Of a stretch of DNA of 64,000 bases, positions 35,883-44,940 are shown piece after piece. The translations under genes were made by a program, and so were the position numbers. The DNA comes from Verrucomicrobiaceae bacterium (GTDB lineage: Bacteria; Verrucomicrobiota; Verrucomicrobiia; Verrucomicrobiales; Verrucomicrobiaceae): NCBI GenBank assembly GCA_016795485.1, contig JAEUHM010000041.1, positions 186,001 to 250,000 on the forward strand, written 5' to 3'. The notes under the pieces are model-generated. The model ran no database searches. It was not told the DNA's origin and saw only the letters and a list, made by a program, of their open reading frames with translations. Positions within the stretch are counted from its first letter, which is position 1. The number at the start of each line of letters is the position of its first letter.

Positions 35883-37844
35883 TCAGTCGACGAACAGCAT
35901 CTCGTTCCCTGCAAGCAATGCTTGGGCATACTGGGACCACACCGCCCGGTCAGATTCGCGCCCCTGCAGGAACTGGCGCGCCAGTTGAACCTCTTTGTTT
36001 CCCGGTTGCCGCTGAAAGAGCCTAGCGTATGCCGATGGAATGTCATTCTTGGCAATCCACTCACCCAACGCATCAGCTTGCTGCTGAATAAAAGGTGCGT
36101 TAAGCGCAAACAAGCCCTGTAGAGGTGTGATCGTCTCGGTACGCCATGGATTGTGTGCTCCAGGGTCCGGAACATCGTGGATCCTCAACATCGGGTCCAT
36201 GTCTTGGCGGTCAGAAGCTGCGTAAAGTGAGCGGCGGAGGTTATTTGGCTCACTCACAAGAGCGGCGGGTCCACCGAGCGTGAGATCCAGCTTGCCGGAG
36301 GCACAGAGAATGGCATCCCGCCATGCTTCCCAATCCAAACGACGCCGGGTCATCCGCGCATACAGCTTGTTGTCAGGATCGCGTTGCTCAGACTCGGGTG
36401 AAACGCTGCTCTGCTGCCAAGTCGCTGAGTTGACGATCTCCTGATGCAGCCATTTCAAAGACCACCCATTCTCCATGAACCTGCCCGCAAGGTCATCCAA
36501 CAACTCTGGATGAGTGGGCAGTTCACCAAGATTGCCAAACTCGCTCGGGGTATCCACCAGACCGCGCCCAAAATGGTGCTTCCACACGCGGTTCATCATG
36601 ACGCGTGCAGTGAGATGCGCGGCTTCATCTACCAGAGCATGCGCCAATTCCAAACGACCACTTCCGGTGCTCAACTGACGTGGGCGACCTGATTTGGCGG
36701 GGAATGCAGACAAGAATCGTCGTGAAACGGTCTCGCCAAGGTCATTCGGGTTACCACGCTTCTGCACTTCGAGATCACGGGCCATGCCTGACTTGTAATC
36801 CAACTTCGTCCCGTGCGTCTTGTCCGCTTTCACGACAAACAAGGCCGCTTCCTCCACAGCATTGGCCATGGGCATGTCGTAGTGAGGCGTCGACTTCTTG
36901 ATCTTAGCAATCCGCGTCTCCATCGCGCTCATCTGAGCTGCCATATCTTTTGGTTTCTTCTTTTTGAGCTCGGCGATTTGCTTGGTGAGTGAAGTAACTT
37001 CGTTGCGCGCCTTCTCCACGGGTTTCCAAAACTCTTCGCCCATGGTGGGGCGCTCGCTGAGTTTCACGGAGGCAAATACTCCAGCCAAAGCGTAGTAGTC
37101 TTGGATGGTGATCGGGTCTGACTTGTGATCATGGCACCGTGCACACGCCACGGTCAGTCCCAAGAACGTGCGGCCAATCGCATCCACATGCTCTTCCCAC
37201 TCGTCTGCCACTGTGGTCTTGATGATCTCAGGCGGCAATTGAAGCTCTTTGAAGTAGGTGGGGCTGAGTCCCAGAAACCCAAGCGCCACCAGATCCTTGG
37301 GACTACACTCCGTCATGTAATCCGTGGCGAGTTGGCGCATGATGAACCGATCATACGGCATGTCGTCATTGAGCGCCTGAACCACCCAATCACGATAGAG
37401 GTAGGCGTATTTGGTGGAGTCGAGCCAATCAGGCGTGTGGTCGGTGTAGCGAGCCAAATCCAGCCAGTGACGAGCCCACCGCTCACCGTAGTGCGGAGAA
37501 GCGAGTAGCTGTGTCACCTTAGAAGGGAACTCTGCCCTGCCTTGAGGAGCCTCTGAGGGAGGTAAGCCCGTGAGATCAAACGACAGCCTACGATGTAACG
37601 TGCGCTCATCGGCTTTGGCTGATGGCTTGAGTCCCGCCGCCTCCATTTTGGCCAAGATGAAGTGATCAATGCGCGTCTGTGGCCAATCCTTGTGTTTTAC
37701 CAAGGGCAAATCCACCCGCTTCAATGGCGCGAACGACCACGGCAGAGGTTTTGGGCCCTCGTCCTTAGCACGCACAGGCATAGCGATGCCAGTTACCAGC
37801 AATGGTAACAGCGACAAGCGCAACAGATTCCCCACGAATGACAT
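35883..37844 (-). CDS. Exported DUF1549/DUF1553 domain protein
   Basis: 653 residues with a signal peptide (MSFVGNLLRLSLLPLLVTGIAMPVRA). The DUF1549 part has 'IDHFILAKMEAAGLKPSAKADERTLHRRLSFDLTGLPPS' and 'YGERWARHWLDLARYTDH'; the DUF1553 part has 'LAHALVDEAAHLTARVMMNRVWKHHFGRGLVDTPSEFGNLGELPTHPELLDDLA'. A C-A-R-C-H motif ('VACARCHDHKSDPI') looks like a haem c site. These proteins abound in PVC bacteria and usually pair with a DUF1501 protein; none is adjacent. Function is thought to be in polysaccharide catabolism but is unproven. Confidence 0.9.
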   Translation of the reverse strand: MSFVGNLLRLSLLPLLVTGIAMPVRAKDEGPKPLPWSFAPLKRVDLPLVKHKDWPQTRIDHFILAKMEAAGLKPSAKADERTLHRRLSFDLTGLPPSEAPQGRAEFPSKVTQLLASPHYGERWARHWLDLARYTDHTPDWLDSTKYAYLYRDWVVQALNDDMPYDRFIMRQLATDYMTECSPKDLVALGFLGLSPTYFKELQLPPEIIKTTVADEWEEHVDAIGRTFLGLTVACARCHDHKSDPITIQDYYALAGVFASVKLSERPTMGEEFWKPVEKARNEVTSLTKQIAELKKKKPKDMAAQMSAMETRIAKIKKSTPHYDMPMANAVEEAALFVVKADKTHGTKLDYKSGMARDLEVQKRGNPNDLGETVSRRFLSAFPAKSGRPRQLSTGSGRLELAHALVDEAAHLTARVMMNRVWKHHFGRGLVDTPSEFGNLGELPTHPELLDDLAGRFMENGWSLKWLHQEIVNSATWQQSSVSPESEQRDPDNKLYARMTRRRLDWEAWRDAILCASGKLDLTLGGPAALVSEPNNLRRSLYAASDRQDMDPMLRIHDVPDPGAHNPWRTETITPLQGLFALNAPFIQQQADALGEWIAKNDIPSAYARLFQRQPGNKEVQLARQFLQGRESDRAVWSQYAQALLAGNEMLFVD

Positions 37845-37980
37845 GACGCAGATACCTACAACCGTTGGTGTGCTCGGCTTTCAATGGATGCGCGGTTCAG
37901 TAGAGGCTAGAAGGCTCGATTTCTTGCTCAGACGAAGGTTGTTTGAAAAGGTGTGATCGAGTCCACGTTTCGGCTGACTC

Positions 37981-39948
37981 ATGAATCAGAAACCCTCCTC
38001 ACTCTCCAGGCGCGATGCATTGAAGCTCACGGCCGCAGGTATTGGCTCGATGGCGTTGGATTTGAAGGCCCAGGATGCCGCGCAACCCTTTGGCGCGGAG
38101 TTTCCTACACTCGATTCGCTTACCACAGGTGAGTGGTGGAAAAAAGGCACCGCAGCAGCCGCAAACACAAAGAAAGGAAAGGGTAAAGGCAAGGGCCAAC
38201 CCTCTGCACCGCCCATGGATGTGCCGCGAGATCAGGTCGTTGCCTTTGCCATCTACGCTCACCAGAACGGAGTGCTGAAAGTGAATGCACAACTCTACCC
38301 ACTGAAGCCGGACGAGGCGCGTGAGGTTCGTCTGGAGTTCAAGAAAGACGGCGAATGGAAAGAGGCCGCTCGTGCAAAGGTGCTTTATCCGGGCTGGGAT
38401 GCGCACTTCCGCATCGAGAGCTGGGACAACACCAAGGACGTGCCCTTCCGGGTCCGCCATGGTGAAAAGGCAGAGTTTGAGGGCCTCGTGCGACATGACC
38501 CCATCGAAAAAGACGAGATCCTCATCGCCAACATGTCTTGCAACTCCAGCCGCACCACAGGACTAAGGCCGGAGATCATCGACAACCTCAAGCTACAGAA
38601 TCCCGATGTGCTCTTCTTTGCGGGTGATCAAACTTATCGTCACACCGAGCACACAGCAGGTTGGATCGAGTTCGGCCTTCAGTTTCGCGAGATCATGCGC
38701 GACCGGCCAACGATTTGCATCCCGGACGACCACGACGTTGGTCACGGCAATCTCTGGGGTGAGAACGGCAAGCAAAGCAAAATCTCAGGCGATGCTGATG
38801 GCGGCTACCGCTATCCAGTGGAGTATGTGAATCAGGTGCAGCGTCAGCAGTCCTCGCATCTGCCTGATCCGGTCGATCCAGCTCCGGTGGAGCGTGGTAT
38901 CACCGTCTATTTCACCCGTATGACGGTGGGAGGCATTGATTTTGCCATCTTGGAAGATCGCAAGTTCAAGTCAGGTCCGGCAGGTAAGATTCCGCAGATG
39001 GGACCACGCCCTGACCACATCAATGATCCGTCTTATGATCCCAAGACGATTGATTTGCCGGGTCTGCAATTACTTGGTGAACGCCAGGAGAAGTTCCTCA
39101 ACACTTGGTCTCAAGACTGGACCGGTGCCGATATGAAGGCGGTGCTCTCAGCCACGGCGTTTTGTGGAGCTGTTCACATGCATGGTGGCAGAGATCAGCG
39201 CTTGCTAGCCGACTTGGACTGCAACGGATGGCCACAGGCGGGCCGCAATCGCGCGTTGCGTGAAATCCGCCGTGCCTGGGCTGTGCATCTGTGTGGTGAT
39301 CAGCACCTCGCTGTCACCATGAAGCATGGCATCGATGAGTTTGGGGATGGCCCGTATGGCTTCACCAGCCCAGCCTTGGTCAATACCATCTACGGACGCT
39401 GGTGGCATCCGCTGGATGAGAAACCCGGCCCCAATCCGGTGCCAGACAGCCCACTGCTATGGACCGGCGATTTCAAAGACGGCCTCGGCAACAAAATGAG
39501 CATCATGGCCTATGCCAATCCGCCCGATATTCAGGACGAAAAACAGCGCGCTGATGGTTATGGCATGGTTCGGTTTAACAAGAAGACGCGGAAGATCACC
39601 ATCGAGTGCTGGCCGCGCTTCTCCGATGCCAGGAATGGTGATAAAGCACAGTTTCCCGGCTGGCCGATAACCGTGGATATGGACAAAAACGACGGTCGTA
39701 AGCCAGTCGCATGGCTGCCCAAGATCAAGATCGAAGGACATCCCACCGCCGTGGTCCAAGTCATTCAGGAAGCCACCAGCGAGATTCTCTACACCGTCCG
39801 CACCCAAGGCAAAACCTTCCGCCCTCCCGTCTATGCCCCCGGCAGCTACACCATCAAAGTCGGCAAAGACAAGCCAGACAAAGACATCCTCCTAGCCGTG
39901 CCCGCCAGAGAAGTTGCTGGGAGCGAGGAAGAGGTCATTGAGTTATAG
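37981..39948 (+). CDS. Tat-exported PhoD-like alkaline phosphatase family protein
   Basis: 655 residues with a twin-arginine signal ('SRRDALKLTAAGIGSMALDLKAQD'). The metallophosphatase-like core shows 'ADQTYRHTEHTAGW' near 'VLFFAGDQTY', 'IPDDHDVGHGNLWGE' and 'AVHLCGDQHLAVTMKHG', fitting PhoD. The C-terminal beta region is extra. A Lys/Gly-rich low-complexity stretch sits near residues 58-70. PhoD enzymes cleave phosphomono- and diesters. It is divergent from the DUF1549 gene with 136 nt between starts. Confidence 0.85.
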   Translation: MNQKPSSLSRRDALKLTAAGIGSMALDLKAQDAAQPFGAEFPTLDSLTTGEWWKKGTAAAANTKKGKGKGKGQPSAPPMDVPRDQVVAFAIYAHQNGVLKVNAQLYPLKPDEAREVRLEFKKDGEWKEAARAKVLYPGWDAHFRIESWDNTKDVPFRVRHGEKAEFEGLVRHDPIEKDEILIANMSCNSSRTTGLRPEIIDNLKLQNPDVLFFAGDQTYRHTEHTAGWIEFGLQFREIMRDRPTICIPDDHDVGHGNLWGENGKQSKISGDADGGYRYPVEYVNQVQRQQSSHLPDPVDPAPVERGITVYFTRMTVGGIDFAILEDRKFKSGPAGKIPQMGPRPDHINDPSYDPKTIDLPGLQLLGERQEKFLNTWSQDWTGADMKAVLSATAFCGAVHMHGGRDQRLLADLDCNGWPQAGRNRALREIRRAWAVHLCGDQHLAVTMKHGIDEFGDGPYGFTSPALVNTIYGRWWHPLDEKPGPNPVPDSPLLWTGDFKDGLGNKMSIMAYANPPDIQDEKQRADGYGMVRFNKKTRKITIECWPRFSDARNGDKAQFPGWPITVDMDKNDGRKPVAWLPKIKIEGHPTAVVQVIQEATSEILYTVRTQGKTFRPPVYAPGSYTIKVGKDKPDKDILLAVPAREVAGSEEEVIEL

Positions 39949-39953
39949 GATGG

Positions 39954-39981
39954 TTGAACGAGCCGTTTTCCCCTATATCTT
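39954..39981 (+). promoter_or_regulatory. Candidate promoter for the DUF433/DUF5615 pair
   Basis: TTGAAC (39954-39959) and TATCTT (39976-39981) are separated by 16 nt, a sigma-70-like layout. Only 6 nt then remain to the ATG at 39988, so any transcript would be leaderless or nearly so. No Shine-Dalgarno site precedes that ATG, in keeping with this. Confidence 0.35.
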
Positions 39982-39987
39982 CGCCCC

Positions 39988-40206
39988 ATGAACGAGCGCA
40001 TTACCTTCAATCCCAATCAGTGTGGGGGCCGTCCTTGCATCCGGGGAATGCGTATCCGCGTTAAAGATGTGCTAGACCTCAAAGCCGCTGGAGTTTCTGA
40101 TGACGAGATTCTTGAAGACTATCCCTACCTTGAGAGGGAAGACATCCTTGCCTGCCTGGAATATGCAGCATCCGAGGCTGATCACCCCGTGTTGCTTGCC
40201 CGTTAA
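39988..40206 (+). CDS. DUF433 antitoxin
   Basis: 72-residue DUF433 protein with the family pattern 'ITFNPNQCGGRPCIRGMRIRVKDVLDLKAAGVSDDEILEDYPYLEREDILACLEYA', which includes a helix-turn-helix-like segment. DUF433 proteins are antitoxins of type II modules paired with PIN-like toxins. The toxin gene begins 3 nt after its stop. A promoter with almost no leader stands before it. Confidence 0.88.
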   Translation: MNERITFNPNQCGGRPCIRGMRIRVKDVLDLKAAGVSDDEILEDYPYLEREDILACLEYAASEADHPVLLAR

Positions 40207-40209
40207 CAT

Positions 40210-40539
40210 ATGCTGTTTTTGGTTGATGCACAGCTACCCCCCGCGCTGGCACGCCTACTGACTCAGCATGGCTATACTGCCGAGCATGTGGCAGACATTG
40301 AGCTTAATGAGGCCGACGACTCGATCATCTGGGAATATGCGCTGGAGCATAAAGCCATCGTGATCACCAAAGACGAAGACTTCCCTTATCGCCACAGACA
40401 GAGCCGGAAGGGACCCGTCATCGTATGGCTACGAATAGGCAATGCGAGCCGCAAAGCATTACTCCAGTGGTTTGAGCCTTTGTTACCTGACATCATAAAG
40501 CATATCGAGCAGGGCAATCAGATCATTGAGGTGCGCTGA
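40210..40539 (+). CDS. DUF5615 PIN-like toxin
   Basis: 109-residue PIN-like protein (Mut7-C/DUF5615 type). Acidic residues expected at the metal site are Asp6 ('LVDAQLPPAL') and Asp55/Asp57 ('VITKDEDFPYRH'), with Glu34/Asp36 ('LNEADD') between. Such toxins are predicted RNases held off by the DUF433 partner immediately upstream. The two form a compact module between phoD-like and haem-dehydrogenase genes. Confidence 0.87.
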   Translation: MLFLVDAQLPPALARLLTQHGYTAEHVADIELNEADDSIIWEYALEHKAIVITKDEDFPYRHRQSRKGPVIVWLRIGNASRKALLQWFEPLLPDIIKHIEQGNQIIEVR

Positions 40540-40545
40540 CTGCCA

Positions 40546-43230
40546 CTACTTCATCAAAAACGCGATCAAATGCTTCACGTTCTCTTCTCCAAGGGCGGTT
40601 AGCAGGCCTTCTGGCATGAGGGACTGAGCTAGTTGCTTTTGTTCGCTGATTTGAGTGCGCTCGACGGTTAGCTTTTCTACTGGGGTCTGGATGGTGATGA
40701 CCTTTTCTGTCTGTTCTGGGATCACGCCTGTGACAGTGCGGCCATCTTTGAGCTTGAAGACGCTTACGCGGAAGTCAGCGGGCACGAGGGCATTGGGATC
40801 GACGATGTTCCCAAGCAAGTAATCGAGATTCTTGCGATCGCTTCCCGTCAGATCGGGGCCGATTTTGCCGCCCTCGCCGAACATCTTATGACAGGCACCA
40901 CAGGCGGCGGTGAAAATCAACTTACCCTTCGTTGCATCACCTCCAGCGGTTGTGAGAAGCTTCTTCCAGGTCACGAGTTCGGCCTTTTTCGCTTCGGGTG
41001 TGTCGCGTAGTTCTCCCCACACGGTTGTTAACTGTTTATTGAGGGCTTCATCACCCAAAGCGCGGATTTGCCGTGCCTGGAAGGGCGACAGATCTGCGCG
41101 CGAAACCATCCCGGCTGCCATGGCATCTAGTAGAGGCTTCGTCCAGGCTGCACGAGAGGTCAGCGTGGTGATATTGGCCGCGCGCCACTCAATGCTACGC
41201 TCTGGCCAGTTGTTTAGCAGCGCTTTGGGCACGTCTTCGTTGGGGAATCGAGCCATGGCGAGTCGAGCCGCGCCCCCGAGCACCTTGTCGTTGATCTGTT
41301 TGCGCACGAGTTGGAAATGCTCTGGCTTCGGGTTCTTCATGAGCGAGGCAAAGGCGCTGCTGCGGGCATTGGCGTCGTTCTCGATCTTCTCGATGATGGC
41401 TATCAGATCGTCGATGGCGCGTCCGCTGCCGAACACGAGGGATAGCTCGGTGATCTCAGGGTTAGTAGTTCGAGCTTCAGCTCGTTCGGATGTTCCTGAG
41501 CGAGCTGAAGCTCGAACTACAAGCTCATCCCAGCCTTTCGGTTTTGGAGCGCTGGCTACGCCTTTGAGAGCGGCAGCCATGCCTTGCAGGATGTCAGTGC
41601 GGGCTTCATCTGACTTGGTGGCGAGTACTACGAGCGCCTCAATGTGTGCGCCGTTCTTCTCGTAGTCCTCAACGATCCGGCGTGTCACCAACCGACGAAC
41701 CGTAGGAATCTTCGCCTTGGAAACCAACTCAATCCCCTTGGCCGGATCAGCCGCCACGGCAGGCTCGATGCCATACCAAATCATGAGTGGTTGATCACGG
41801 TCCCTGGCGTCTTCTTCACGCTGAGCGAGTGCGGTGGCGATGGGCCAGCGATCAGCGAGAGGGAGCTTTTGCAGAGCAGATGCTTCATGCAGACGCGCCA
41901 GTCCTTCAGACGCGACTTTGACCGCATAGGTCTTATCCGACCTATTGGACCATTCCATTCTCTCCGTCCAATCGACCAACGGGCCAGCCCACTGTCCCTC
42001 CCCATACACAATCTTATAAATCCGCCCACTCGTCCTATGCACGCCGTCGTTGTCGTGGCACTCGCCGCTGTCGCTCCAGTCTAGGACGAAGACGTTGCCA
42101 TCGGGTCCGGTGCTGAGTTCGATGCCGCGGAACCACTTGTCTTTGGCTTGCATGAAGTCTGGCTCGTGTTTGCCCACGAAGCCGCAGCCTTGGCGGTCCA
42201 AGCGCTCCACGTTAATGCGATTTCCGTGCAGGTTGCAGGTGAAGACGCGGCCTTTGTATTTCTCCGGCCACAGACCGCCGTTGTAGATCATCATGCCGAC
42301 ATGAGCGTGACCGCCGCCGAGTTCTAGGGTCTTGCTGCTGACTCCGTTGCGGATGTCGCTCCACTTTTCGTTGCCGATGTCGAAGTGATAATGATCGGCT
42401 ATCATCGGCAGTGTCTCATACACATGTGAGTTCAGATGCGTGCCGAACATGCGGTCGGTGTAACTGCCAGGGATGCCGTGGAAGAGGTGCCCGATGACGG
42501 TGTTGATCCAAAATAGCTCGCCATTGGCATCCCAATCATGACCCCAGGAGTTGGTGCCGCCGTGCAGCACGACTTCAAACACCCGGCGCGTGGGATGATA
42601 GCGCCAGAGACCACAGTTCATCTTGGTGCGCTTATCCAATGGAGTGCCCGGAGCACCAATCGCGCTCGTGTCGGTGATGCCGTGGCGTCCGTAGAGCCAT
42701 CCGTCTGGTCCCCAGCGCAATCCATTGACGATGTTGTGGCCTATGGTCTTCGTATTGAAACCATCCAGCAGCAGTTCCGGCGGTCCATCCGGCACATCGT
42801 CTTTGTTTTTGTCTGGGATGAAGCTTAGCCCGCCCTCAGCCAGCATCCACACACCGCCGTGGCCCACTTCCACGCTGGTGAGATACGTGGCTTGATCATA
42901 GAACACCTTCCGTCCGTCGTGTTTGCCATCGTTGTCCTTGTCCTCCAAGATGATGATGCGATCTCGCAGCTTGGTGTCCCAACGCTGAGGGTTCTCGGCA
43001 TAAGTGTAGCACTCCGCCACCCAGAGCCGCCCTTTCGGGTCCCAAGCCAGCGCTATCGGCTGCTGCACGTCCGGTTCAGCGGCAAACACCACGCACTTGA
43101 AGCCTTCTGGCAACTGCATGGATGCCGCCGCTTCTTCCGCAGGCATGGGACTGCCTTTCTCGGTGTTGTACGGAGCAGGAAACTCGGCGTGGAGCGCGGT
43201 AGCGAGTAGGAATGGCAAAAAACGGGTCAT
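40546..43230 (-). CDS. PVC-type membrane-bound dehydrogenase with C-terminal haem-binding domain
   Basis: 894 residues from the ATG at 43230 (MTRFLPFLLATALHAE, a signal peptide). The N-terminal half is the dehydrogenase-like propeller ('MQLPEGFKCVVFAAEPDVQQPIALAWDPKGRLWVAECYTY', 'WGPDGWLYGRHG', 'VFVLDWSDSGECHD'), a helical repeat middle follows, and the C-terminus is a haem c domain with C777-G-A-C780-H781. This is the Pirellula/Verrucomicrobium-type dehydrogenase common in PVC bacteria. Residues 571-589 are encoded by a 56-nt palindrome inserted in frame (see the repeat at 41465). An upstream extension of the frame to 43413 lacks family homology. Confidence 0.9.
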   Translation of the reverse strand: MTRFLPFLLATALHAEFPAPYNTEKGSPMPAEEAAASMQLPEGFKCVVFAAEPDVQQPIALAWDPKGRLWVAECYTYAENPQRWDTKLRDRIIILEDKDNDGKHDGRKVFYDQATYLTSVEVGHGGVWMLAEGGLSFIPDKNKDDVPDGPPELLLDGFNTKTIGHNIVNGLRWGPDGWLYGRHGITDTSAIGAPGTPLDKRTKMNCGLWRYHPTRRVFEVVLHGGTNSWGHDWDANGELFWINTVIGHLFHGIPGSYTDRMFGTHLNSHVYETLPMIADHYHFDIGNEKWSDIRNGVSSKTLELGGGHAHVGMMIYNGGLWPEKYKGRVFTCNLHGNRINVERLDRQGCGFVGKHEPDFMQAKDKWFRGIELSTGPDGNVFVLDWSDSGECHDNDGVHRTSGRIYKIVYGEGQWAGPLVDWTERMEWSNRSDKTYAVKVASEGLARLHEASALQKLPLADRWPIATALAQREEDARDRDQPLMIWYGIEPAVAADPAKGIELVSKAKIPTVRRLVTRRIVEDYEKNGAHIEALVVLATKSDEARTDILQGMAAALKGVASAPKPKGWDELVVRASARSGTSERAEARTTNPEITELSLVFGSGRAIDDLIAIIEKIENDANARSSAFASLMKNPKPEHFQLVRKQINDKVLGGAARLAMARFPNEDVPKALLNNWPERSIEWRAANITTLTSRAAWTKPLLDAMAAGMVSRADLSPFQARQIRALGDEALNKQLTTVWGELRDTPEAKKAELVTWKKLLTTAGGDATKGKLIFTAACGACHKMFGEGGKIGPDLTGSDRKNLDYLLGNIVDPNALVPADFRVSVFKLKDGRTVTGVIPEQTEKVITIQTPVEKLTVERTQISEQKQLAQSLMPEGLLTALGEENVKHLIAFLMK
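41465..41520. repeat. 56-nt near-perfect palindrome inside a coding region
   Basis: Arms 41465-41484 and 41501-41520 are perfect 20-bp inverted repeats. With two G-U pairs the stem extends to 25 bp and the loop shrinks to 6 nt. It lies wholly inside the haem-dehydrogenase gene, and its reverse complement spells a similar peptide (VVRASARS...ERAEARTT) on both strands. The 56 nt plus one flanking base make 19 codons, so the reading frame is kept. Confidence 0.85.
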
Positions 43231-43241
43231 GGACGGGTAGA

Positions 43242-43326
43242 AAACGCGAGGAACGCCATGTTTTGAACACGAATCCCACCATGCAAGTCCCGTGTTCCAG
43301 AAAGCGAGTGCCAAGTTCCCGCGTTT
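43242..43326. repeat. Nested inverted repeats between divergent genes
   Basis: AAACGCGAGGAAC (43242-43254) faces GTTCCCGCGTTT (43315-43326), an imperfect pair. Inside, GAACACG (43265-43271) and CGTGTTC (43291-43297) are a perfect 7-bp pair. The whole 106-nt spacer between the dehydrogenase and the sulfatase starts is thus occupied. Confidence 0.4.
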
Positions 43327-43336
43327 CACACCCGCT

Positions 43337-44920
43337 ATGATCCGATCCGTCTTTTTGTTTCTTCTGCTGCCGCTGTGTTTGTCCGCTGCTGACAAGCCGA
43401 ACATGGTCTTCATTTTGTGTGATGACCTGGGCTATGGGGATGTGAAATGCCTCAATCCAGAGGGCAAGATCGCCACCCCGCACATGGATGGCATGGCTTC
43501 ACGAGGGATGATCTTCTCGGATGCGCACAGTTCTTCGTCCGTGTGCTCGCCTACTCGTTATGGAGTCATGACCGGGCGCTACAACTGGCGGACGAAGCTC
43601 CAGCAGAGCGTGCTCGGCGGTCTGAGTCCGCGTTTGATTGAGCCGGGACGCATGACGGTGGCCAGCATGTTGAAGGAAAACGGTTACTCCACGGCTTGCG
43701 TGGGCAAATGGCACCTCGGTATGGACTGGGTGAAGCTGCCTGGAAAGGAAGTCAGCGAGCTGTCCATCGAGACCGAGGATCAGGTCAACAACGTGGACTA
43801 CACGCAGCCGACTACGAATGGTCCGACGAGTGTGGGCTTTGACAGCTACTTTGGCATCAGCGCCTCTTTGGACATGGTGCCGTATGTTTTCATCCGCAAT
43901 GATCGCGTGACGGCCAACCCCACCGAGAAAATGAAGCTGGAGATGAACGCCACCAGTCGGAACGGCAAATCTTACACGCGCGAGGGACCGGCAGCGCCTG
44001 GGTTCAGAGGAGAGGATGTGCTGCCGGAGTTCACGAAGGAAGCCGTGAAGGTCATTGGCGAACATGCCAAGTCAGACAAGCCCTTCTTCCTCTACATGCC
44101 GCTGAACTCGCCGCACACACCGATCTTGCCCTCAGAGAAGTGGCGCGGGAAGTCTGGCATCTCACTGTATGCCGACTTTGTGATGGAGACGGATGATGCG
44201 ATTGGCCAGGTCATTGATGCGCTGAAGCAAAACGGCGTCCTGGACAATACATTGGTGATCGTAACCTCCGACAACGGCTGCTCGCCGAGCGCGGACTACA
44301 AAACGCTGGCCGAGCACGGTCACAATCCGAGCTACCACTTCCGTGGGACCAAGGCGGATGTGTTTGATGGCGGTCATCGCGTGCCGTACCTCGTGCAGTG
44401 GCCTGCTGTAGTGAAGGGCGGTGGCAAGTATGAGCATCCGATTGGTCTTTGGGACTTCATGGCGACTGCGGCGGACATCGCCGGGATCAAAGTCCCGGAA
44501 AACGCTGCTGAGGACAGCATCAGCTTCCTGCCCGCGCTTAAAGGTGAAGTCAGCAAGCCCGTGCGAGATCACTTGGTGAGCCACAGCATCAACGGCAGCT
44601 TCGTCATCCGTGAGGGGAACTGGAAACTCTGCCTCTGCCCGGACTCCGGCGGCTGGAGTGACCCACGTCCTGGCAATCCCAAGGGCAAAGGGAAGCAAAA
44701 GGTGATTCCACAGGCAGGCTTGGAGCCGATACAGCTTTACGACCTCAACACGGACATCAGCGAGAAGGCCAACGTGCAGTCCAAGCACCCCGAGATCGTA
44801 GCCAAGCTGGTGGCGAAACTGGAGAAACTCATCGCCGATGGCCGCACCACACCCGGAGCGCCGCAAAAGAACACGGTGGACCCCAATCCCTGGCGCTATG
44901 CCAAGCGCCCATCCCTGTAG
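43337..44920 (+). CDS. Exported sulfatase (type I, formylglycine)
   Basis: 527 residues from the ATG at 43337 (MIRSVFLFLLLPLCLSAADK, a signal peptide). It has 'MVFILCDDLGYGD' (metal site), the signature C-S-P-T-R (Cys70-Arg74), 'ACVGKWHLGMDW' and 'IVTSDNGCSPSADY'. An earlier ATG at 43292 adds a poor N-terminus. It is similar in plan to the sulfatase at 32384 but not its duplicate. Downstream is the 22-bp minisatellite. Confidence 0.92.
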   Translation: MIRSVFLFLLLPLCLSAADKPNMVFILCDDLGYGDVKCLNPEGKIATPHMDGMASRGMIFSDAHSSSSVCSPTRYGVMTGRYNWRTKLQQSVLGGLSPRLIEPGRMTVASMLKENGYSTACVGKWHLGMDWVKLPGKEVSELSIETEDQVNNVDYTQPTTNGPTSVGFDSYFGISASLDMVPYVFIRNDRVTANPTEKMKLEMNATSRNGKSYTREGPAAPGFRGEDVLPEFTKEAVKVIGEHAKSDKPFFLYMPLNSPHTPILPSEKWRGKSGISLYADFVMETDDAIGQVIDALKQNGVLDNTLVIVTSDNGCSPSADYKTLAEHGHNPSYHFRGTKADVFDGGHRVPYLVQWPAVVKGGGKYEHPIGLWDFMATAADIAGIKVPENAAEDSISFLPALKGEVSKPVRDHLVSHSINGSFVIREGNWKLCLCPDSGGWSDPRPGNPKGKGKQKVIPQAGLEPIQLYDLNTDISEKANVQSKHPEIVAKLVAKLEKLIADGRTTPGAPQKNTVDPNPWRYAKRPSL

Positions 44921-44940
44921 GCTACCTCAATGAGGTCGCC

